This document shows positions 50,066 to 55,048 of a stretch of 55,048 bases of DNA, in pieces. Made by a program: the position numbers and the translations under genes. Source of the stretch: Streptomyces mutabilis (GTDB lineage Bacteria > Actinomycetota > Actinomycetes > Streptomycetales > Streptomycetaceae); contig NZ_BMTT01000029.1 of the NCBI RefSeq assembly GCF_014649815.1, positions 1 through 55,048 on the forward strand, given 5' to 3'. The notes below the pieces were generated by a model, which worked only from the letters and a program-made list of their open reading frames with translations, made no database searches and was not told the origin of the DNA. Position 1 is the first letter of the stretch. Each line of letters opens with the position of its first letter.

Positions 50066-51220
50066 GTGTCCGAGCATGCCGAGCCGTCCCTTCCCCGTAC
50101 CGGCCCCGAGGGAGGAGCCGGTACGGGCGTGTGGCTCATCGGGGCCCGCGGCTCCGTCGCCACGACCACGGTCGTCGGATGCGCCACGGTGGCCGCCGGC
50201 CTGTGCCCACCGACGGGCCTGGTCACCGAGACCGAGCCGTTCGCGGCGGCCGGCCTGCCGGCCCTGTCCTCCTTGGTCTTCGGCGGCCACGACACCGCCG
50301 ACTGGCCGCTTCCCAAGCGCGCCGAGGCCCTCGCCGAGCAGGGCGTTCTTCCGCACAGGTTCGTGCGGGCCGCGCACCGGGAACTGGCCGCCGCGGACCG
50401 GGAGATCCGAGCCGGCGGGCCGTCGGCCGGTGACACCCGCACCGACGAGGAGCTGACCGCGGCCTTCACCGCTGACATCGAGGACTTCACCCGCCGCGCC
50501 GGGGTCGCCCGGACCGTCGTGGTGAACGTCGCCTCCACCGAGCCCGCACCCGCCGAGGGCGCCGCACGGCTGCCTGCCAGCTCGCTGTACGCCGCGGCCG
50601 CCCTGCGCGCGGGCTGCGCGTATGTGAACTTCACTCCGTCGACGGGGATACGTCACCCGGCACTCGCCGAAGCGGCACGGACCGCGGGAGTGCCGTACAC
50701 GGGCCGGGACGGCAAGACCGGTCAGACCCTGCTGCGGGCGGTGCTCGCCCCCATGTTCCGTCAGCGTGCCCTGGACGTCCGGGCATGGTCCGGCACCAAT
50801 CTGCTCGGCGGGGGTGACGGGGCGGCGCTCGCCGACGCCGCGGCGGCCGCGGCGAAGAACGCGGGTAAGAACCGGGTCCTGGAGGACAGTCTCGGGGCGC
50901 TGCCCGAGGGCGAGGTGCACATCGACGACGTGCCCGCGCTCGGCGAGTGGAAGACTGCCTGGGACCACGTGGCCTTCGAGGGCTTCCTCGGCTCGAGGAT
51001 GGTCCTGCAGACCATCTGGCAGGGCTGCGACTCGGCGCTCGCCGCGCCACTCGTGCTCGATCTGGCCCGCCTCGCCGCCCGCGCCCACGAGGCGGGGATC
51101 ACCGGAAGCCTGCCGGAGCTCGGCTTCTACTTCAAGGACCCCGACGGCGGCTCATCGGCGCTGTCCGAGCAGTACGCCGCCCTGCTGCACTTCGCCGCGC
51201 GTCTGGCGGAGGCCCGGTGA
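50066..51220 (+). CDS. Myo-inositol-1-phosphate synthase family protein
   Basis: A 384-residue NAD-dependent enzyme of the inositol-3-phosphate synthase family, which isomerises glucose-6-phosphate to a cyclitol phosphate. Marks are GVWLIGARGSVATTTVVGC (NAD site), VVNVASTEP, YVNFTPSTG, GRDGKTGQTLLRAVLAPMFRQRALDVRAWSGTNLLGGGDG and EGFLGSRMVLQTIWQGCDSALAAPLVLDL. GTG at 50066 follows CAGGAGGCCTTCC. Its stop overlaps the eboC start (GTGA), so it is the first gene of the Ebo-like operon. In this setting it probably supplies a cyclitol precursor for the Ebo product rather than general inositol. Confidence 0.9.
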   Translation: MSEHAEPSLPRTGPEGGAGTGVWLIGARGSVATTTVVGCATVAAGLCPPTGLVTETEPFAAAGLPALSSLVFGGHDTADWPLPKRAEALAEQGVLPHRFVRAAHRELAAADREIRAGGPSAGDTRTDEELTAAFTADIEDFTRRAGVARTVVVNVASTEPAPAEGAARLPASSLYAAAALRAGCAYVNFTPSTGIRHPALAEAARTAGVPYTGRDGKTGQTLLRAVLAPMFRQRALDVRAWSGTNLLGGGDGAALADAAAAAAKNAGKNRVLEDSLGALPEGEVHIDDVPALGEWKTAWDHVAFEGFLGSRMVLQTIWQGCDSALAAPLVLDLARLAARAHEAGITGSLPELGFYFKDPDGGSSALSEQYAALLHFAARLAEAR

Positions 51221-52122
51221 GCAGCCCTCGCGACTGGGCCGAACTCCTGCGGGTGTCCGCCCTGTTCACCGTCCCCGGCGACGCGCTCGCCGGGGCCGCG
51301 GCGAGCGGGCTGCGCCCGGGGGCCCGCACCGCGTTCGCCGCCGGTGCCTCCCTGTGCCTGTACGGGGCGGGCATGGCGCTGAACGACTGGGCGGACCGGG
51401 AGGAGGACGCCGCCGAGCGTCCGGAGCGCCCTCTCCCCTCGGGACGCATCGCCCCCGCCCGGGCGCTGGCGGCGGCTGCCGGGCTGACCGCGGCCGGAAT
51501 CGGCCTCTCCCTTGCCGCCGGACGCCCCGCAGCGCTCACCACCACCGCTCTGGCCGGCACCGTCTGGGCGTACGACCTGCGGCTCAAGCACTCCCCCGCG
51601 GGTCCGGCCGCGATGGCCACGGCCCGCGGCCTGGACCTGATACTCGGAGCGGTGGCCACCGCCGCCGTCCAAGGGGACGGCCACGGTCCGGGCCGGGCGG
51701 TACGGCGCGCCCTGCCGCCCGCCGCCGCGCTCGGCGCCCACACCTACGCGGTCACCGCCGTCTCCCGCTGCGAGACCCGGGGCGGCGCGCCGGGCAGGTC
51801 GCTCGCCGCGCTCGCGGCGACGGCCGTGATCGGCGCACTGGCCGCCGGCGGACGGGACCGGCGCGGCAGCGGCTCGCCCCGGGCGCTGGCCCGTGCCGCA
51901 CTGGCCGGTGCCTATGTGGCGACGGCGGCGCGGCCGTTCCTGCACGCCGTGCTCAACCCGTCGCCGCCGCTGACCCAGCGAGCCGTCGGCGGTGGCATCC
52001 GGGCCATGATCCCGCTCCAGGCGGCCCTCGCGGCGCGCTCGGGATCGCTGGTCCCGGCGACGCTGCTCACCGGGCTGGTCCCGGTGGCCCGCCGACTGGC
52101 CCGGAAGGTGAGCCCCACATGA
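51217..52122 (+). CDS. eboC: UbiA-family prenyltransferase EboC
   Basis: A membrane-bound UbiA-superfamily protein of 301 residues with about eight hydrophobic segments. The first Asp-rich motif is MALNDWADREEDAAERPERPLPSGR (NDxxDxxxD) near residue 55. The second-motif region is WAYDLRLKHSPAGPAAMATARGLDLILGA. The order with eboA, eboB and eboE identifies it as EboC, which in cyanobacteria belongs to a set needed to move a scytonemin precursor to the periplasm. GTG overlaps the preceding stop; its own stop overlaps a 38-codon ORF. Confidence 0.88.
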   Translation: MSSPRDWAELLRVSALFTVPGDALAGAAASGLRPGARTAFAAGASLCLYGAGMALNDWADREEDAAERPERPLPSGRIAPARALAAAAGLTAAGIGLSLAAGRPAALTTTALAGTVWAYDLRLKHSPAGPAAMATARGLDLILGAVATAAVQGDGHGPGRAVRRALPPAAALGAHTYAVTAVSRCETRGGAPGRSLAALAATAVIGALAAGGRDRRGSGSPRALARAALAGAYVATAARPFLHAVLNPSPPLTQRAVGGGIRAMIPLQAALAARSGSLVPATLLTGLVPVARRLARKVSPT

Positions 52123-52235
52123 TCGCGCGCTCTTCGGCCACCGGACACCGGCGGGCCGTGCGCCCGGCCCGCCGGCCCGGCGAGCGTCGACACCCCTCCC
52201 CCGGCCCGTTCGGGCAAAGGAAACTCGCATGCTGA
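52119..52235 (+). CDS. 38-codon ORF bridging eboC and eboA
   Basis: ATG at 52119 overlaps the eboC stop (ATGA), and its stop TGA at 52233-52235 lies just inside the eboA start (ATG 52229). The frame thus exactly fills the only gap in an otherwise overlapping operon. The peptide is very basic (MIARSSATGHRRAVRPARR and so on) with no hydrophobic segment. It may exist only to carry ribosomes across; eboA has its own ribosome site (AAAGGAAACTCGC). Confidence 0.3.
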   Translation: MIARSSATGHRRAVRPARRPGERRHPSPGPFGQRKLAC

Positions 52236-52843
52236 TCACCCGCGAGGAACTACTCGCCCGCCTCAGTCCCGAAGGCGCCGACTGGCTGGACCTGGCGCTC
52301 GCCGAGGCCCAGGAAGCCACCCGCCGCGCCCCGGGCGCACCGCCGGAGCCGGGCGCACCGGGGTGGCAGCTGCGGTTCGCGGCGGCCGGCCGCGCCTGCG
52401 GGCCCCAGGCCGCGGAGGCGGCCCGGGTGCTCCTGTTGCGCACGGCTTGTCCCGACGCGGCAGCCGTGGCCCGGCTTTACGAGCGGGGCACCGGCGCCGA
52501 ACGCCGCGCCGTGCTGCTGGCCCTGCCGGATCTCCCGCTCGCCCCGGACGAGGGCGTACCGCTCGTCGAGGACGCGCTGCGCACCAACGACACCGGGCTC
52601 ATAGCCGCGGCCGTCGGGCCGTACGCCGCCGCGCACCTGGACGCCCACGCCTGGCGCCACGCCATCCTCAAGTGCCTGTTCACCGGGGTGCCCGTGGCAA
52701 CCGCCGAGGTGGCGGACCGGGCCCGCGGCGACCGCGAACTCGCGCGCATGCTGGGCGACTTCGCAGCAGAGCGCACCGCCGCCGGACGGCCCGTCCCCGA
52801 CGACCTCGACCGCGTACTCGCCCTGACGGCCGAGGGGGCCTGA
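52229..52843 (+). CDS. eboA: EboA family protein
   Basis: A 204-residue helical, soluble-looking protein with no known enzyme motif. The family identity rests on the C-terminal half: RTNDTGLIAAAVGPYAAAHLDAHAWRHAILKCLFTGVPV, which is the conserved EboA segment (recalled), and on the neighbours. The rest is alanine-rich helices suggesting a HEAT-like stack. ATG at 52229 follows AAAGGA at 8 nt. Its stop overlaps the eboB ATG by one base. Molecular role unknown in any organism. Confidence 0.82.
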   Translation: MLITREELLARLSPEGADWLDLALAEAQEATRRAPGAPPEPGAPGWQLRFAAAGRACGPQAAEAARVLLLRTACPDAAAVARLYERGTGAERRAVLLALPDLPLAPDEGVPLVEDALRTNDTGLIAAAVGPYAAAHLDAHAWRHAILKCLFTGVPVATAEVADRARGDRELARMLGDFAAERTAAGRPVPDDLDRVLALTAEGA

Positions 52844-53691
52844 TGCGCATCTTCGATCCGCACATCCACATGGCCTCGCGTACCACCGACGACTACGAGG
52901 CCATGTACGCCGCCGGCGTCCGCGCCGTCGTGGAGCCCTCCTTCTGGCTCGGGCAGCCGCGCACCTCGCCCGCCTCCTTCCGTGACTACTTCGATGCGCT
53001 GCTCGGCTGGGAGCCGTTCCGCGCCGCGCAGTACGGCATCGCCCACCACTGCACGATCGCCCTCAACCCCAAGGAGGCCAACGACCCGCGGTGTGTGCCG
53101 GTCCTCGAGGAGCTGCCGGGTTATCTGGTCAAGGACGGTGTGGTCGCCGTCGGTGAGACCGGCTACGACTCGATGACGGCGGCCGAGGACTCCGCGCTCG
53201 CCGCCCAGCTCCAGCTGGCCGCCGACCACGGGCTGCCGGCCCTGGTGCACACCCCGCACCGGGACAAGCTCGCCGGTCTGCGGCGCACCCTGGACGTCGT
53301 CCGCGAGTCCGCGCTGCCGGCCGACCGGGTCCTGGTCGACCACCTCAACGAGACCACGGTCAAGGAGGCCAAGGACAGCGGCGCCTGGCTCGGCTTCTCC
53401 GTCTATCCGGACACCAAGATGGACGAGAAGCGGATGGTCGCCGTCCTGCGCGAGTACGGTCCGGAGCGGGTCCTGGTCAACTCCGCCGCGGACTGGGGCA
53501 GGAGCGACCCCCTCAAGACCCGCAGGGTCGCCGACCTGATGCTGGCCGAGGGCTTCACCGAGGACGACGTCGACCGGGTGCTGTGGCGCAACCCGGTGGC
53601 CTTCTACGGCCTCAGCGGACGGCTCGCCCTGGACGTCGCCCCGCCCGGCCCCACCCACGAGGGCAACTCCGTCCTGCGCGGCGGGGAGTGA
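52843..53691 (+). CDS. eboB: TatD-like metal-dependent hydrolase EboB
   Basis: A 282-residue amidohydrolase-type TIM barrel: MRIFDPHIHMASRT (HxH metal motif), EPSFWLGQPRTSPASF, VGETGYDSMTAAE (metal Glu), ALVHTPHRDKLAG (third-ligand His), VLVDHLNETTVKEA and VNSAADWGRSDPLKTRRV (last Asp). All expected metal ligands seem present, so it should be active. ATG overlaps the eboA stop (TGATG). Substrate unknown; in Ebo clusters it is always beside EboA and EboC. Confidence 0.88.
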   Translation: MRIFDPHIHMASRTTDDYEAMYAAGVRAVVEPSFWLGQPRTSPASFRDYFDALLGWEPFRAAQYGIAHHCTIALNPKEANDPRCVPVLEELPGYLVKDGVVAVGETGYDSMTAAEDSALAAQLQLAADHGLPALVHTPHRDKLAGLRRTLDVVRESALPADRVLVDHLNETTVKEAKDSGAWLGFSVYPDTKMDEKRMVAVLREYGPERVLVNSAADWGRSDPLKTRRVADLMLAEGFTEDDVDRVLWRNPVAFYGLSGRLALDVAPPGPTHEGNSVLRGGE

Positions 53692-53694
53692 GCG

Positions 53695-54864
53695 ATGCGC
53701 TTCCGCCACCCGGACGGCTCCACCGTCCACCTCGCCTACTGCACCAACGTCCACCCGGCCGAGAACCTCGACGGAGTCCTCGCCCAGCTCCGCGACCACT
53801 GCGAACCGGTACGCCGCCGACTGGGCACCGAGTGCCTGGCAATCGGCCTGTGGCTGGCCCGGGACGCGGTGGGCGCGCTGAGCACCGACCCCGCCGCGCT
53901 GCGCGGCCTGCGTACCGAACTGGACCGGCGCGGCCTGGAGGTCGTCACCCTCAACGGCTTCCCCTACCAGGGCTTCGGCGCCGAAGAGGTCGAGCACCGG
54001 GTGTACCGGCCCGACTGGACCGACCCGGAGCGCCTCCGGTACACCAGCGACCTGGCCGGACTGCTCGCCCGGCTGCTGCCTTCGGATGTCGCCGAGGGCA
54101 CCATCTCCACTCTGCCGCCGGCCTGGCGCACCGGCTCCGACGAGACGGCGGCGGCAACGGCGCACACGGCCCTGACGGAACTGGCGCGCCGGCTGGACTG
54201 GCTCGAGTCCGAGACCGGCCGCTCCATCAGGATCGCCCTGGAGCCGGAGCCCGGGTGCGCGGTCGAGACCACCGCGGACTCGTTCGGCCCGCTCGCCGCT
54301 CTGCCCGGGCACCGCTTCGGCCTGTGCCTGAACACCTGCCACCTGGCGGCGAGTTTCGAGGAGCCCGAGGCGGCTCTGGCGGCCCTGGAGCGGACGGGGA
54401 TCGCCGTATCCAAGGTGCGGCTCTCCGCGGCCCTGTACGCCGGTGATCCCCGCGATCCCGCGGTCCGATCGGCGCTCGCCGCCTTGGACGAGCCGCGGTT
54501 CCTGCACCAGACGCGGGCCAGGGCAGCCGGGACACTGCACGGCACCGACGGGCTCGGCCAGGCCCTGGCCCGGGGCGTGCTGCCGGATGCCGTCCACTGG
54601 CGGGCCCACTTCCACGTCCCGCTGCACGCCCCGCCCGCGCCGCCGCTGAGCTCCACCCTCGAGGTGCTGGTCGAGACGCTCACCGTGCTGGTCGGCGGTC
54701 CGCGTCCGGTCACCCGCCGCCTGGAGGTGGAGACCTACACCTGGCGGGCCCTGCCGCCGGGACTGCGGCCCCGCGCCCGTACCCAGCTCACCGACGGCAT
54801 CGCCGCCGAGCTGACCCTCGCCCGCGACCTGCTGACCGACCTCGGCCTGAAGGAGCTGCCATGA
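53695..54864 (+). CDS. eboE: EboE family TIM-barrel protein (sugar-phosphate-isomerase-like)
   Basis: A 389-residue xylose-isomerase-like barrel: LAYCTNVHPAENLDGVLAQL at the start, LGTECLAIGLWLARDAVGAL, VVTLNGFPYQGFG, ALEPEPGCAVETTADSF, FGLCLNTCHLAASFEEPEAAL, SKVRLSAALYAG and WRAHFHVPLHAPP. Glu, Asn, His and His of the presumed metal site are in place. The WLARDAVGAL and HFHVPLH segments are typical of EboE. ATG at 53695 is 3 nt past the eboB stop, and its stop overlaps the eboF start (ATGA). Likely acts on a cyclitol or sugar derivative. Confidence 0.88.
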   Translation: MRFRHPDGSTVHLAYCTNVHPAENLDGVLAQLRDHCEPVRRRLGTECLAIGLWLARDAVGALSTDPAALRGLRTELDRRGLEVVTLNGFPYQGFGAEEVEHRVYRPDWTDPERLRYTSDLAGLLARLLPSDVAEGTISTLPPAWRTGSDETAAATAHTALTELARRLDWLESETGRSIRIALEPEPGCAVETTADSFGPLAALPGHRFGLCLNTCHLAASFEEPEAALAALERTGIAVSKVRLSAALYAGDPRDPAVRSALAALDEPRFLHQTRARAAGTLHGTDGLGQALARGVLPDAVHWRAHFHVPLHAPPAPPLSSTLEVLVETLTVLVGGPRPVTRRLEVETYTWRALPPGLRPRARTQLTDGIAAELTLARDLLTDLGLKELP

Positions 54865-55048
54865 CCCGACCCGAAGACCAGGGCACCGGCGGCGGCACGG
54901 TCCGGCCCACCCCGCTCCTGGTCCTGGACGTCGTCGGCCTCACCCCCCGTCTCCTGGACCACATGCCCCGCCTCAAAGCCCTCGCCCGGTCCGGCTCCCG
55001 CGCACCCCTGGGCACCGTCCTGCCCGCCGTCACCTGCGCCGCCCAGTC
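54861..55048 (+). CDS. eboF: EboF, alkaline-phosphatase/nucleotide-pyrophosphatase family (5' part, cut by window edge)
   Basis: The first 62 residues are visible. After about 17 polar residues comes PLLVLDVVGLTPRLLDHMPRLKALARSGSRAPLGTVLPAVTCAAQS. This is the opening of the nucleotide-pyrophosphatase/phosphodiesterase family: the Asp of LVLDVVG binds metal, and Thr in PAVTCAAQS is the nucleophile position. ATG at 54861 overlaps the eboE stop. No eboD (dehydroquinate-synthase-like) gene is seen before it, so eboD may follow beyond the edge or be absent. Confidence 0.85.
   Translation, partial: MTRPEDQGTGGGTVRPTPLLVLDVVGLTPRLLDHMPRLKALARSGSRAPLGTVLPAVTCAAQ

Overview
The window is high-GC actinobacterial DNA, almost certainly from a Streptomyces chromosome: codon third positions are nearly all G or C, genes overlap by ATGA/GTGA junctions, and the regulators are SARPs, TetR-type butyrolactone-receptor homologues and a StrR/ParB-like protein. 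Nearly all of it is one type II polyketide gene cluster. A second conserved operon, of the Ebo type, adjoins it at the right edge.

Left (1-3.6 kb): a minus-strand SAM-recycling cassette, metK, adenosine kinase, a collapsed metH remnant, metF and ahcY (cut by the edge). A folded leader may precede metK. At 3.8-5.3 kb lies an MFS exporter. At 5.4-10.1 kb is a tightly overlapping deoxysugar operon: TDP-glucose 4,6-dehydratase, 3-dehydratase, 2,3-dehydratase and 3-ketoreductase. At 10.2-10.6 kb is a decayed phosphopantetheinyl transferase.

PKS core (10.8-19.4 kb, minus): ACP, CLF1 and KSalpha1; then, behind a strong terminator, an ActIV-type cyclase, a flavin reductase, CLF2, KSalpha2 and a SpnR-like sugar 4-aminotransferase. 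There are two complete KSalpha/CLF pairs but only one ACP. The divergent plus arm has an ActIII-type ketoreductase, an ActVII-type aromatase/cyclase and an SDR. A glucose-1-phosphate thymidylyltransferase follows on the minus strand.

Tailoring (23.5-31.7 kb): ActVA-ORF5-like hydroxylase, SnoaL-like protein, LLM oxidoreductase, ActVI-ORF1-like dehydrogenase and ActVI-ORF2-like enoyl reductase; then a second aromatase/cyclase, an NmrA-type reductase behind a near-perfect SoxR operator, and a glycosyltransferase. At 31.8-38.3 kb, on the minus strand, lie a second MFS exporter, two tandem secreted HAF-repeat proteins, a second LLM enzyme, a PPOX-fold protein, a SpnS-like sugar N-methyltransferase and a second SnoaL-like protein.

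Regulation and right side (38.3-49.9 kb): two SARPs, an atypical JadR1-like response regulator, a third aromatase/cyclase, an odd HAD protein, a third SnoaL-like protein, a Tat-exported multicopper oxidase, two TetR regulators, an SDR and a StrR/ParB-like regulator. Four ARE-like operators and several 11-bp-pitch SARP-type repeats suggest the wiring.

Right edge (50-55 kb, plus): an inositol-phosphate-synthase-like gene, then eboC, eboA, eboB, eboE and the start of eboF.

Reading of the whole: the act-type enzymes predict a benzoisochromanequinone (actinorhodin/medermycin/granaticin-like) core. The sugar genes match the complete TDP-forosamine set (SpnO, N, Q, R, S types), so a forosaminyl pyranonaphthoquinone is the best guess. 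The extra KS/CLF pair, extra cyclases, exported laccase, HAF proteins and Ebo operon are not explained by known relatives. They suggest a hybrid or dimeric product, possibly finished outside the cytoplasm.
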